A DNA stretch of 64,000 nucleotides from Natronorubrum texcoconense (GCF_900100335.1 NZ_FNFE01000008.1:124001-188000); one strand, 5' to 3'; numbered from the stretch's first letter, positions 33,613-43,019 are shown. Made by a program: numbers and translations. The notes: a model not told the origin generated them from the letters alone.

Positions 33613-34551
33613 TTAGCTCGAGCGGATCTCATCGATACGTGTCGTATCGGCGTTCGACCGTGTGCCAGCGGTCGAGCGGGTATCCGGTCTCGAGTAGATA
33701 CCAGTCCTCGATCGGCCGTCCGGCGATCTCGTTCGCGTTCGATTTCGCTCGAGTGAGTCGACGCCGACCGAACCGAGCCACTCCAGGAACGTCGCGACGT
33801 CGTCGGGAGCATCGAGTCGACAGGAGGCTGCAGACGGCTCGTCGTCACCGACTCGAATCCCGATTCCCTTTGGTTCGACGGTCCGAAACGCGGATTCGTC
33901 GGTCACATCGTCGCCGATGTATATCGGCACCGTCCGTGGCGGCATATCCGCGTCGATCAAGCCGACCGCGTTCCCCTTCCCCCACGGAATCGACGGCCCG
34001 ATTTCGAGGATGCGTTTTCCGGTCGAAATCTCGAGTACGTCGCCGCCGAATCGGTCGACGACCGCGGTCGTCAGGTGCTCGACGATCGGCCGCAGCGCAG
34101 GCGGGACCGATCGCACGTGAACCGTCCCCGTCAGTCGCTTGTTCTCGATTCGCGTGTTCGGCACGTGTTCGAGGGCCGTCTCGAGCGCCGTACAGACCCG
34201 CTCGATCTTCGCGGCCCGCTTTCGAGCGACGGGATGGACGGCGACCGACTCACCGCGCTCGAGTTCGAGACCGTGGTTTCCGGCGTACGTCTTCGGGCCG
34301 TCGATTCGCTGCCGGACGTCGGCTAACGCACGGCCGCTGACGATTGCCGTCGTCACCGACGATGTCGCCGCGAGGGTCGCCACAGCGGCCTCGTTTGCGG
34401 CCGTCGGCACCGCCGCGTCGGGATCGTCGACGATCGGTGCGAGCGTCCCGTCGAAATCCAGACAGCACAGGAGATGCGACGCGCCGGCGAGTCGCGACCG
34501 AATTCGATCTCGCTGCTCGTCCATCGGCTGGGGGGGTGTCGCGTCCGACAT
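33613..34551 (-). CDS. otsB: Trehalose-6-phosphate phosphatase
   Basis: A HAD-superfamily phosphatase of 312 residues that removes phosphate from trehalose-6-phosphate. Motif I is DFDGTLAP (32-39), motif II is the Ser in AIVSGRAL, and motif IV is IYIGDDVTDESAF near 217-229. The last 45 or so residues (RTRTRSPDGRSRTGIYSRPD) are basic and Ser/Arg-rich, unusual for a halophile protein, and may be a tail extended by a lost stop. It lies four bases after the otsA stop codon, so the two enzymes of trehalose synthesis form an operon. Confidence 0.92.
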   Translation of the reverse strand: MSDATPPQPMDEQRDRIRSRLAGASHLLCCLDFDGTLAPIVDDPDAAVPTAANEAAVATLAATSSVTTAIVSGRALADVRQRIDGPKTYAGNHGLELERGESVAVHPVARKRAAKIERVCTALETALEHVPNTRIENKRLTGTVHVRSVPPALRPIVEHLTTAVVDRFGGDVLEISTGKRILEIGPSIPWGKGNAVGLIDADMPPRTVPIYIGDDVTDESAFRTVEPKGIGIRVGDDEPSAASCRLDAPDDVATFLEWLGSVGVDSLERNRTRTRSPDGRSRTGIYSRPDTRSTAGTRSNADTTRIDEIRSS

Positions 34552-34554
34552 TGA

Positions 34555-36423
34555 TCACACGGTGGAGGTGTATTCGGGCGGGTCAGTATCCGAATCCGAG
34601 TCCGGATTTGAATCTGAATCTGAGTTGGAACTGGAACCGGAATCGGAACCGGAACCGAAATCGGAACCGGAACCGAAATCGGAACCAGAACCGGAATCGG
34701 AACCGGAGTCCATCTCTGTACTAGCGTCGGAGTCACCAGACTGACCCGAATTCGAATCCGACGGCCGATCCTGAGCGGTGGCCGAGTCAGTTCCTCGAGC
34801 CGCTCCCGAGTCTGTTCCTCGAGTCGCGCCACCGTGACGGGTATCGCTGCGGCGCTCGTTATGTACCCGGCGAATCCAATCGAACTGGGTGTCCATCCAC
34901 CACTCGAGATCGCCGTCGAACACCCGGTTACGGAGCGTGCGTATCCGGCGCTGTCGTCCGTGTAACGGCATCGCGACCGCGACCTCGAGCTGGCTCGCGA
35001 AGCCGTCGATATCCGCCGGATCGATCGTCAGCGCGTGGGAGCCGAGCGTCTCGTGGGCGCCGGTCCGATCGCTCAACAGGAGCGTCCCATCGCCGTCGAC
35101 GCTCGCGGCGACGTACTCCTGGGCGACCAGATTCATCCCGTCGCACAGCGGACTCACGACCATCACGTCCGCACGGCGGTAGAGCGCACAGAGCTCGTCG
35201 TTCGAGAGGTAGTCTTCGGTGTAGACGATCGGCGTCCAGTCGTCCGTTCCGAATCGCTGATTGATCCGCGTAACCTCGCTTCGGACGAGATCCCCGTGTC
35301 GCTCGTAGGTCCGAATATTCGTTCGGGAGAGCGAGCACGACTGCACGAAAGTGAACTCGCCGTGCCACGACGGGTTCCGTTCGAAAAATCGCTCGAGAGC
35401 GGCCAGGCGTTCCGGGATCCCCTTCGAGTAGTCGAGTCGATCGACGCCGAGACCGATGACGTTCTCCGGCGAGATATCGTATCGCTCGAGCAACTCGGAC
35501 GCCGCCGCATCCGAGACCGATCGCGCGTCACGGTCGTAGGACTCGGCGTCGACACCCATCGGCGTCGCGACGACGCGGGTCGTCGTCCCGTTGTAGCGGA
35601 CGACCCGCCGTGAGCGATCGACGCTGGCAGCCGGTACGTACCGCTGGACGCAGTCGAGAAAGCGCTCGGCGTATCGGTCGACGTGGAAGCCGAGCAGGTC
35701 GTTTCCGAGCAATCCCTCGAGAAGGCTGCCACCGGCCGGGCAGTGCTGGAACGTCCGGGCCAGCGGCCACGGAATGTGCCAGAATTGCGCGATGGTCGTC
35801 GACTGCGGAACCGACTCGCGGATCATTCCCGGCGCGAGTGCGAAGTGATAGTCCTGCAGCCAGACGACCGAATCGTCAGTCGCGTGCTCGCTCACCGCGT
35901 CGGCGAATCGTTCGTTGACCGTCCGGTACCAGTCGAAATCGTTCGACCGATTCTCGACCAGATCGGTAAAGCCGTGACAGAGGGGCCAGAGGACGCGATT
36001 ACTGAATCCGTAGTAGTAGGAGTCGACCGCCTCGTCCGAGAGATCGAGCCGTCGAAGGGTGTACGACTCCTCCGCCGGCGGGACGGCAACGCAGTTGTCC
36101 TCGTCCGTAACGTCGAAGTCCGCCTCGCCGTCGCCCCAGGCGATCCAGGTGCCTTCGGACTCCTGGACCACGGGATCGAGACCGGCAGTCAGTCCGCCGG
36201 TCGGCTCGTCGACCTCGATGGATCGACTCGCCGTCTCCGCGGCAGCCTCCTCGTCATCCTCGTACTCGTGGCGGTACGGCTGCCGATTCGAAACGACGAT
36301 CAGCGAACCGGGACAGGTCGATTCGTCGGCCTGCGTGTCAGCGGTCACACGACCGTATCCGTCGGTCCGCAACTGTCCGTTATTCGGGTGCGTCGACGAC
36401 GACCGCTCGTCGGTAAATCGCAT
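34555..36423 (-). CDS. otsA: Trehalose-6-phosphate synthase
   Basis: GT20-family enzyme of 622 residues joining UDP- or GDP-glucose to glucose-6-phosphate. Residues about 35-505 form the catalytic region: LIVVSNRQPY, GGLTAGLDPVV, VWLQDYHFAL, GLGVDRLDYSKGIPERL and PLCDGMNLVAQEYVA are all family motifs. The C-terminal about 110 residues are a Ser/Asp/Gly low-complexity tail built on 18-bp tandem repeats (about 34630-34710). Trehalose is a compatible solute used by many halophiles. I start at the ATG at 36423 rather than 36438, both being possible. Confidence 0.92.
   Translation of the reverse strand: MRFTDERSSSTHPNNGQLRTDGYGRVTADTQADESTCPGSLIVVSNRQPYRHEYEDDEEAAAETASRSIEVDEPTGGLTAGLDPVVQESEGTWIAWGDGEADFDVTDEDNCVAVPPAEESYTLRRLDLSDEAVDSYYYGFSNRVLWPLCHGFTDLVENRSNDFDWYRTVNERFADAVSEHATDDSVVWLQDYHFALAPGMIRESVPQSTTIAQFWHIPWPLARTFQHCPAGGSLLEGLLGNDLLGFHVDRYAERFLDCVQRYVPAASVDRSRRVVRYNGTTTRVVATPMGVDAESYDRDARSVSDAAASELLERYDISPENVIGLGVDRLDYSKGIPERLAALERFFERNPSWHGEFTFVQSCSLSRTNIRTYERHGDLVRSEVTRINQRFGTDDWTPIVYTEDYLSNDELCALYRRADVMVVSPLCDGMNLVAQEYVAASVDGDGTLLLSDRTGAHETLGSHALTIDPADIDGFASQLEVAVAMPLHGRQRRIRTLRNRVFDGDLEWWMDTQFDWIRRVHNERRSDTRHGGATRGTDSGAARGTDSATAQDRPSDSNSGQSGDSDASTEMDSGSDSGSGSDFGSGSDFGSGSDSGSSSNSDSDSNPDSDSDTDPPEYTSTV
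34630..34710 (-). repeat. 18-bp tandem repeat inside otsA
   Basis: Repeated Gly-Ser-Asp-Phe units in the tail coding region. Length may vary between strains by slippage. Confidence 0.7.
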
Positions 36424-36777
36424 TCGCTGATAATACACAGTTTCGTGGCGGGTTGCTGCGCGGCCTGCATCCGCATGGACCTCTAATAGCGTCCACTACT
36501 CGTCAGACTCACCAGACAATGAGGAAAAATGAACGGATCTACTTCGGATATCGCGCAACAATATCGGATATTTCTCGACGAGTGGCACGCAATAGCGTGG
36601 GAGAGAATACACTGGCGGTCTGCCGAGTTGACAGTGATTTGCCTCCCGGACAGCCATTGACCCACCCTCAGATTACTATTACCTCACCCCCCAGAATAAC
36701 ACCGGCCACACCGCTACCCGGCCGAGAGACCACTTCTCAGTCCAAACGTTCTTTCCGTTCTCCCGCGAATCGCGAGT
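36424..36777. other. Intergenic region between divergent genes
   Basis: AT-richer in places (36530-36610). It must hold the divergent promoters of otsA and the M24 peptidase. No gene, repeat or RNA recognised. Confidence 0.4.
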
Positions 36778-37980
36778 ATGCAATCGCTCTTCGAGCGCCG
36801 AATCGCGGACTGTCAACGCCGACTCGAGCGCACCGACGCGTCGCTCCTCGTCTGTTTTCCGAGCCCGAATCTGACCTATCTGACCGGGTTCGAGGAATCG
36901 CCCTCCGAGCGCCACCTGTTGCTGTTCGTTCCGCGAGCGGGCGACCCCATCGTCGTCGCACCGACGATGTACGACCGACAGCTCGCCGACGTGCCGATCG
37001 ACGACCCCTCGCTCGGGATCCGGCTTTGGGACGACAACGACGATCCGGTGGCCGTTATCGACGGTGTTCTCGAGAAACTGCTCGAGCAAGGGAGTGGTGA
37101 CGACAGCGCGGCAACCGACGAAACGGGCGACGAACCGCCCACGATATTCGTCGACGACCGGATGTGGGCGACGTTCACGCAGGATCTCCGAGCGTGCGTT
37201 CCGAATGCACAGTTCGGTCTCGCGAGCGACGTCCTCGAGAACATCCGAATTCGAAAGGACGAGGTCGAACTGGAAGCGCTGCGGAGGGCGGGGCAGATCG
37301 CCGATCGCGTCTCGCTCGAGATTCGCTCGCGCGGTGACGACCTCCTCGGCACGACCGAGTCGGAGTTGGCGGCCGAGATCGAACGCCTGCTCGCAGCCGA
37401 AGGTGGCGGGAAGCCGGCGTTCGAGACGATCGTCGCCTCGGGACCGAACGGTGCGCGGCCACACCACCACAGCGGCGACCGAACGATCGAACGCGGCGAT
37501 CCCATCGTGTTGGATTTCGGGGCGTTCGTCGACGCCGATCTCGAGGCCGGAACGGGACGCTACCCGGGTGACCAAACCCGAACGATCGTCGTCGGCGAGC
37601 CGTCAGACGAGTACGAGCGAGTCCACGAGGTCGTCCGAGAGGCACAGCAGGCCGCGGTCGATGCGGTCGAGCCCGGCGTGACAGCCGACGCGATCGATCG
37701 AGCCGCCCGAACGACGATCGAGGCCGCCGGCTACGGCGACGCGTTCGTCCACCGAACCGGCCACGGCGTCGGCCTCGAGGTCCACGAGCCGCCGTACATC
37801 GTCGAGGGCAACGACCGCGAACTCGAGCCCGGAATGGTGTTCAGCATCGAACCGGGCGTCTACCTCGAGGGGGAATTCGGTGTCAGAATCGAGGATCTCG
37901 TCGTCGTGACCGAGGACGGTGCCGAACGGCTGAACGACTCACCGCGGGGCTGGGAAACCGGTGTGCCGTCTCAGTCCTAA
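36778..37980 (+). CDS. M24 family Xaa-Pro aminopeptidase
   Basis: A 400-residue creatinase/prolidase-type peptidase. The N-terminal domain (1-130) has SPNLTYLTGFEESPSERHLLLF; the C-terminal pita-bread domain has the metal ligands in VLDFGAFVDADLE (Asp, Asp), HRTGHGVGLEVHEPPY (His) and SIEPGVYLEGEFGVRIED (two Glu). It cleaves an N-terminal residue before proline from peptides. Residues 100-121 are an acidic insertion (SGDDSAATDETGDEPP). Confidence 0.92.
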   Translation: MQSLFERRIADCQRRLERTDASLLVCFPSPNLTYLTGFEESPSERHLLLFVPRAGDPIVVAPTMYDRQLADVPIDDPSLGIRLWDDNDDPVAVIDGVLEKLLEQGSGDDSAATDETGDEPPTIFVDDRMWATFTQDLRACVPNAQFGLASDVLENIRIRKDEVELEALRRAGQIADRVSLEIRSRGDDLLGTTESELAAEIERLLAAEGGGKPAFETIVASGPNGARPHHHSGDRTIERGDPIVLDFGAFVDADLEAGTGRYPGDQTRTIVVGEPSDEYERVHEVVREAQQAAVDAVEPGVTADAIDRAARTTIEAAGYGDAFVHRTGHGVGLEVHEPPYIVEGNDRELEPGMVFSIEPGVYLEGEFGVRIEDLVVVTEDGAERLNDSPRGWETGVPSQS

Positions 37981-38031
37981 CTCGAGGAACTCCCAGTCGT
38001 AACTCGGGGAACATCCCAGTCCTCACTCGAG

Positions 38032-38230
38032 ACACCACGTTTCCGGTGAATCAGTTCAGACTGTCAGCGAATCAGACACCTGGTTTCCGGTGAATTCGCT
38101 ACCGGGGTTGTGGTGTGATCAGCATCAAAGTCGTAGTGTGACCAGCGCCAACGTTGTGGTACCTCGGCGACGAGTCTCCGAAGCGCCGTCGCAAGTTTTC
38201 GGATCCGAGGACGCCGGGCTTCCGGTGAAA
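38032..38230 (+). repeat. Origin repeats (ORB) B1 to B3
   Basis: ACACCACGTTTCCGGTGAA at 38032-38050, ACACCTGGTTTCCGGTGAA at 38077-38095 and GCCGGGCTTCCGGTGAA at about 38213-38230, downstream of orc1. The space 37981-38267 has no gene. Confidence 0.7.
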
Positions 38231-38267
38231 TATCGTCGTACTATCGGCCTATCGATCGGAATCGCCG

Positions 38268-39473
38268 CTACGTCTCGTCCGTCTCGACGAGTACCTTCCG
38301 TACGACGTCCGGATCCTCGAGCAGTTGGTGTTCGGTGTAGCTCCCTTCGGCGCTGCCGCCGCTCTGTCGGGACTGTTCGATGATGTCGAGAAACGCGTGC
38401 TCCTTTAACAGGTCGCGGACGCGACGCAGCGAGAGCGTGTCGGAGCCCTCCTGCCGACAGATCTCCTCGTAGACGTCGAAGATGCGCGTCGTTCGAAAGC
38501 CGTCCTCCTCGGGTCTGTTGAGTGCGAGCACCGCGAGCGCCTGCAGCACGTACCGGGAGTGGGGTGTCGATCCGCGGATGAGCTCGCGGAATCGATCGGT
38601 TTCTGCCCGTTCGCGGGCCTGTACGACGAACTCCTCGCGAACCGTCTTGCTCCCGTTCGACTGGGCGATCTCGCCGGCGTATCGGAGGATGTCGATCGCC
38701 TTTCGGGCGTCACCGTGTTCGCGAGCCGCGAGCGCTGCAGCCCGCGGAATAACCGACGGATCGAGCACTTCGTCCTTGAACGCGTCGCTGCGCGCCTGCA
38801 TAATATCTCGGAGCTGATTCGCGTCGTACGGCGGGAAGACGAACTCGCGCTCGCAGAGACTCGACTTGACCCGTTCATCCATCCGATCCTTGTACTTGAT
38901 CTTGTTACTGATCCCGATAACGCCGATCTTGCAGTTCTCGAGTTTCCCGGCCTCGCCCGCGCGCGAGAGTTGCATGAGAATGTCGTCGTCGTCCAGCTTG
39001 TCGACCTCGTCCAAGATGATGAGCACGACCTCGTACTGGGTGTCGAGCACCCGCCAGAGGCGTTTGTAGTAGGTCGACGTGCTGAGCCCTTTGTCGGGGA
39101 TCTTGATATCGGTGACCGCCGAGTCGTTCAACGAGTGGGCGATCGTCTGGACGGCCTGCGTCTCGGTGCTGTCCTGTGCACAGTCGACGTAGGCGAACTC
39201 GGCCGTGACGCCCTCTTCTTTTGCGACGCGGACCAGCCGTTCGGAGATGTGCTTCGCACAGAGGGACTTTCCGGTGCCCGTCTTGCCGTAGATGAGCAGA
39301 TTGCTCGGACTCTGTCCGAAGATCGCCGGGTTGACGGCGTTCGCGAGATCCGCGATCTCGTCGTCTCGCCCGACGATACGCCCTTCCTCGGGGAGGTGAT
39401 TGATCTCGAGCAGCTCTTTGTTCTCGAAGATCGGATCGTCTCGGGTGAAGAGATCGTCGCCGGAACTCGACAT
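38268..39473 (-). CDS. orc1: Orc1/Cdc6 replication initiator
   Basis: A 401-residue Orc1/Cdc6 AAA+ ATPase. Walker A is YGKTGTGKSLCAK (about 63-75), Walker B LIILDEVDKLDDDD, sensor I IGISNKIKYKDRM, and a C-terminal winged helix around 300-395. Its start at 39473 lies just inside an origin repeat cluster, and the adjacent repeats CACCACGTTTCCGGTGAAAC are the classical ORB type, so this is the likely initiator of the main origin. The upstream region is 1.6 kb without genes. The frame also runs back to 39689 through the repeat DNA, which I regard as non-coding. Confidence 0.92.
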   Translation of the reverse strand: MSSSGDDLFTRDDPIFENKELLEINHLPEEGRIVGRDDEIADLANAVNPAIFGQSPSNLLIYGKTGTGKSLCAKHISERLVRVAKEEGVTAEFAYVDCAQDSTETQAVQTIAHSLNDSAVTDIKIPDKGLSTSTYYKRLWRVLDTQYEVVLIILDEVDKLDDDDILMQLSRAGEAGKLENCKIGVIGISNKIKYKDRMDERVKSSLCEREFVFPPYDANQLRDIMQARSDAFKDEVLDPSVIPRAAALAAREHGDARKAIDILRYAGEIAQSNGSKTVREEFVVQARERAETDRFRELIRGSTPHSRYVLQALAVLALNRPEEDGFRTTRIFDVYEEICRQEGSDTLSLRRVRDLLKEHAFLDIIEQSRQSGGSAEGSYTEHQLLEDPDVVRKVLVETDET

Positions 39474-39481
39474 AGGTAGTA

Positions 39482-39646
39482 GACACCACGTTTCCGGTGA
39501 AACGTCTTTACTGTTTGGACTCGTTCGCCGGAAACCGGTGAAACGGTGAAATATCGAGGAGAGAGCGATTCTCGAGAGGGGAGGGTGGAACGAACCGGAA
39601 GTGGGTGAGAAGTGGAGCACACACACACCACGTTTCCGGTGAAACG
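39482..39646 (+). repeat. Origin repeats (ORB) B4 and B5
   Basis: Full forward copies at 39482-39502 and 39624-39646 (ACCACGTTTCCGGTGAAAC) and a partial copy near 39530-39545. Confidence 0.7.
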
Positions 39647-39690
39647 GGGTGAAGGGGGTGTGGGGGTGCAGTTGAAACGGGGGTTGCATT

Positions 39691-40964
39691 CATCGGAAAC
39701 GCGGTGTGGTGGGGGTTGGCTATCGGTGCATCAGGACACGATTTCATCAGTGTGAGTACTCCTATGGTGTAAGTAGGGCAGGTTAACGATACTCGGCCGA
39801 AGAACAGCCACAACGCTACGGAGACAGCAGCGACGAATAGCGGAATCAGAAGCGATTGAGAAGGGATAACTGGAGGGTATCACCACGAATTGGCGAAACA
39901 CCGCCTATGAGATCCGAAGGAGGCTGGTTTCTGAGAACAAACACACCAGAGAACAGATACACGACCTCGAATTTCCGATGAAACACCTTCAATCGACTCA
40001 CATCGATTTCTATGTTAGTTCTGGACTCAATGGACTTTTTGATCTGAGGAAACTTATAATTACCGGATGCGGTCTTACACTAAGTGACATTCTAGTAAGA
40101 GTAAGGGAATCCAGTAGAGAAACTTGACGACGCCATGCAAACAATTAGTTTCTCTCTTATACCACCGGATCATTTCACCGGAAGCGTGGTGTGTTGATCG
40201 TCACTGCTGCCCCTCACTATTGGTCTTTACAACAACGTTTCAGTGGAATAACACCGTTAAATGACTCCGTTAGCGTTTGATTTTGGTGATTAGCGTTCGA
40301 CCTCGGTATCCTCTTCTCCTCGAGTTCGTCCTATTCGAGTTCGCTATCGCTGCCGCAAATCGAATCTTTCGCTGTAGTTATCGATCCGGATTGATCATCG
40401 AGTCGGATCCCCCCACACCCCTTCTTTTCCCCTTTCACCGGAAACGCGGTGTGTGCGCGCGACTCGATCTGGTTACGTTTCTTCCAGTTGCTTCACTCAC
40501 TTTCGGCCTCCCCACTCGTTTCCTCGTTCACCGGAAACGTGGTGTGTCAGTGCAACCGATAATCGTCCCGGACGGACGCCTGTTTCTTCTTCGCCACATC
40601 AATTCCCGCACTCACTGCCTCATCCCCTATATCTCCTCTACTTACGGCCTCGTTCCAGTCTTGCTCCGGTCTCGCCCAGGTCTCACTATCGCTACCCCTT
40701 TCGTACTGTTTCATTCCTGGCGTACTCTCCGTACAGGGAATCCATGAATAGCGAACCTACGTGAACCGCGAACCCACGAAGGGCGTTTTGCGCTGCCCAC
40801 CAACGACATGTCTTCACCGGAAACACGGTGTGTGACTCGGTAGCGACGCTGCTCTCGAGCGTCGTGTCTCGACTATCGGCATCGCGTGCCGACCGTCAGT
40901 ATGTCGCACCGGCCGTCAGCTTCGCGTACCGGCCTCGTGTATTTTCACCGGAAACATGGTGTGT
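39691..40964 (-). repeat. Inverted origin repeats (ORB) B6 to B11
   Basis: Inverted copies with core ACCGGAAACGTGGTGTGT or close variants at 39691-39719 (ATCGGAAACGCGGTGTGG), 40174-40195, 40432-40455, 40527-40548, 40812-40833 and 40942-40964; weaker traces near 39970 and 40232. Confidence 0.7.
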
Positions 40965-41152
40965 CCGTCTCGCTCGATAGTAGCCAGTTGCACGGTTTCA
41001 GATAGCGACTGGAATTTCGTCTGGTTCCGTCTTCTGTCACTGATTGTTTTTCATACTGGGTTCGTCGTACATGGTTACTCGGAATCCACTCAGAACCAGT
41101 CGAACCGAAGCCGAGACCAAAATCGAACGTCGAAACCGACGTCGATGCAGGA

Positions 41153-41329
41153 TCAGTAGTAGTACAGCTCGAGTTCGTGTCCACAGTTCCGACACGCGGT
41201 TTCCCTCCCCTGGAGTCGGTTCGTGGCACGTTCTTCGTGGATCCCCGGACCCGGCGGCACGGACGCGTCGACGCGTGCTTCACACTCCGGACAGCCGATA
41301 CGCATATCTGAGTGGTCTGATCGAGACAT
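41153..41329 (-). CDS. Small zinc ribbon protein
   Basis: A 58-residue protein with two CXXC knuckles: IGCPECEARV (Cys13, Cys16) and TACRNCGHELELYYY (Cys46, Cys49), with a charged linker between. The TATA-like GGTATAAC on this strand near 41353-41360 lies about 27 bases upstream of the ATG at 41329, consistent with leaderless expression. Such small CPxCG zinc-finger proteins are common in haloarchaea and usually of unknown role. It is too short for automated calls and sits between the origin and the TnpB element. Confidence 0.75.
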   Translation of the reverse strand: MSRSDHSDMRIGCPECEARVDASVPPGPGIHEERATNRLQGRETACRNCGHELELYYY

Positions 41330-41690
41330 ACCCCGAGAGTACTCGAGAGCTTTGGTTAGTTATACCAGCCGTACGGTCGGTTCATCGTCGGTTTCGATGC
41401 GTTTCGTCGTCGTAGGGTCGAACTTCTGCCACCTGACGATAGACATCGGCAACGAACACACCATCGGTATTGGCACCGATCCCGGTCTACAGGAGATCCG
41501 GACCGTCCAGTCGGTCGGCTCGCAAGGCACATGCTTGTTAGCTGAAAGAGAAGGCGCTAAGCCCCCTTCCTCAGAGAGCGCCGAAGGCGCGAGCAGGGAG
41601 GGATACAGCGCCCGCACGACTCTCAAACACCCATCCAAAACCAAACCATTACATTCTACACGTGTTAATCAGCAGAGAGAGGCGTCGCAC
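41330..41690. other. Intergenic region with possible left end of the TnpB element
   Basis: Holds the zinc ribbon promoter. Around 41550-41630 there are GC-rich inverted segments (GAGCGCCGAAGGCGCGAGC) that could be the left end of the IS1341-type element. No gene seen. Confidence 0.35.
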
Positions 41691-43019
41691 ATGAACTACG
41701 GGCCACGCTACCGACTCTTCCCCGATAAACCACAGCGAGAGTCGCTGGGCTGGCAGCGTAACACCGTGCGACAAGTGTACAACCACGCACTCTACCGACT
41801 CGACCAAATACCCGAAAGTGAAGGCACTGTTCGACAACGAGTCTGGACAGTCCGAGACGAACTACCAGACTTGAAACAATGGTGGAATGACCTCACACAG
41901 GTCTACTCCACTGTACTCCAAGCCGCTGTGGAACGCATCTACCACAGCATCAAATCGCTTGGACAGCTCAAACAGAACGGGTTCTCCGTGGGAGAGTTGA
42001 ACTGGAAGAAACCCAGAGAATTCAAGAGCTTCACGTATCGCCAGCGGGGCTTCGAACTCGACAAAAAGAGTGGTCCCAAAGGCCGTGGGCTCTTAATTCT
42101 CAAGAAAGTGCGTGGCGAAACCCTCGAAATCCCTATTCGACTCCACCGCGACGTGCTTGATGACGCCGACATCAAGCACGTCACAGTGAAGCAGGAAGCC
42201 ACTGGTGTGTGGTACGCGTCTTTCAGCGTCGAAACCGAGACTCCAAAGAAACCCGCTCCAGAAGACATCAACTCAGAGGACACTGTTGGACTTGACCTTG
42301 GAGTTCTCAACTTCGTGTCCGATTCAGATGGACGCTCCATCGGACGACTCGACCTCGATGATGACCGTGAGCGATTAGAGAGAGAACAGCGTTCCCTGTC
42401 TCGAAAGAAATACGAGTCGCGTAACTGGGAACGACAGCGTAGCCGCGTTGCTAAGGTTCACGAGGGGATGTCGAACAAGAAACGCGACTACAAGCACAAA
42501 CTCGCTCACGCGTATACGACGCTGTACGACGCAGTGTTTGTCGAAGAACTTGACGTGAAGCCGATGCTCGAATCCGATGGCAATGCTCGGAACAAAGCCG
42601 AAGTAGGCTGGCGAGACTTCATCACGATTCTGAAACACCACGGACGGAAGAACGGCTGCCACATAGTCGAAGTCGAACCGCGAGGCACGACGAAGGAGTG
42701 TGCCGAGTGTGGCGTTGAGACCGCGAAGCCGTTGTGGGTTCGAGAGCATTCGTGTCCGTCATGTGGGTTTGAAGTAGATAGGGATTTCAACGCCGCGTTG
42801 AACGTACAGTCGCGCGGCTTGGCGAAACTAGGAGTGGTTCACTCCAAAGCAACGTCCTCAGAATCGCTTTGCGATTCTGATGGGCTGCGAAAATCGCGCA
42901 GCGATTTTCGAACGCCTGTGGAGACTGCGGCCACTGTGGATACACGGTCAGTATCTGCAAGTCGCGTCGTTGAATCAGGAAGCTCCGCCCTCAAGGAAGC
43001 CGCGTCAGCGGCTGAGTAG
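41691..43019 (+). CDS. tnpB: TnpB-type RNA-guided nuclease (solitary IS1341-type)
   Basis: A 442-residue TnpB, the RNA-guided nuclease of IS200/IS605-type elements. RuvC residues: Asp202 in GLDLGVLNF, Glu285 in VFVEELDVKPM and Asp363 in DRDFNAALN. The zinc ribbon has CAEC (337-340) and CPSC (355-358). The whole length is open, so it may be active. No tnpA is nearby. At about residues 389-407 a short run (SSESLCDSDGLRKSRSDF) interrupts the usual C-terminal sequence; it is encoded by two DNA hairpins (42858-42910). The frame also runs upstream to 41223, but TnpB proteins begin near this Met. Confidence 0.88.
   Translation: MNYGPRYRLFPDKPQRESLGWQRNTVRQVYNHALYRLDQIPESEGTVRQRVWTVRDELPDLKQWWNDLTQVYSTVLQAAVERIYHSIKSLGQLKQNGFSVGELNWKKPREFKSFTYRQRGFELDKKSGPKGRGLLILKKVRGETLEIPIRLHRDVLDDADIKHVTVKQEATGVWYASFSVETETPKKPAPEDINSEDTVGLDLGVLNFVSDSDGRSIGRLDLDDDRERLEREQRSLSRKKYESRNWERQRSRVAKVHEGMSNKKRDYKHKLAHAYTTLYDAVFVEELDVKPMLESDGNARNKAEVGWRDFITILKHHGRKNGCHIVEVEPRGTTKECAECGVETAKPLWVREHSCPSCGFEVDRDFNAALNVQSRGLAKLGVVHSKATSSESLCDSDGLRKSRSDFRTPVETAATVDTRSVSASRVVESGSSALKEAASAAE
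42858..42910 (+). repeat. Two hairpins inside the tnpB 3' region
   Basis: TCAGAATCGC pairs with GCGATTCTGA (loop of three, 42858-42880) and CGAAAATCGC pairs with GCGATTTTCG (loop of three, 42888-42910). They lie within the coding frame and within the region where an omega RNA would be made. Confidence 0.7.

Larger units (their letters stand above)
39474..40964. other. Candidate replication origin B
   Basis: About 1.5 kb without genes holding at least seven good origin repeats, with the first ones (39482 and 39624) in forward orientation and the rest (39691, 40174, 40432, 40527, 40812, 40942) inverted, facing each other across an AT-rich core near 39740-40170. Several are followed by G or C runs (GGGGTGAAGGGGGTG). 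This is the classical oriC1 layout beside orc1. Confidence 0.75.

Noticed and set aside
34630-34710. Tandem repeat looking CRISPR-like at first sight
   Set aside because: The 18-bp units are contiguous with no spacers and code for a Ser/Asp tail in frame.
40277-40764. Plus-strand frames within the origin region
   Set aside because: They run over origin repeats, lack acidic composition and have no promoter.
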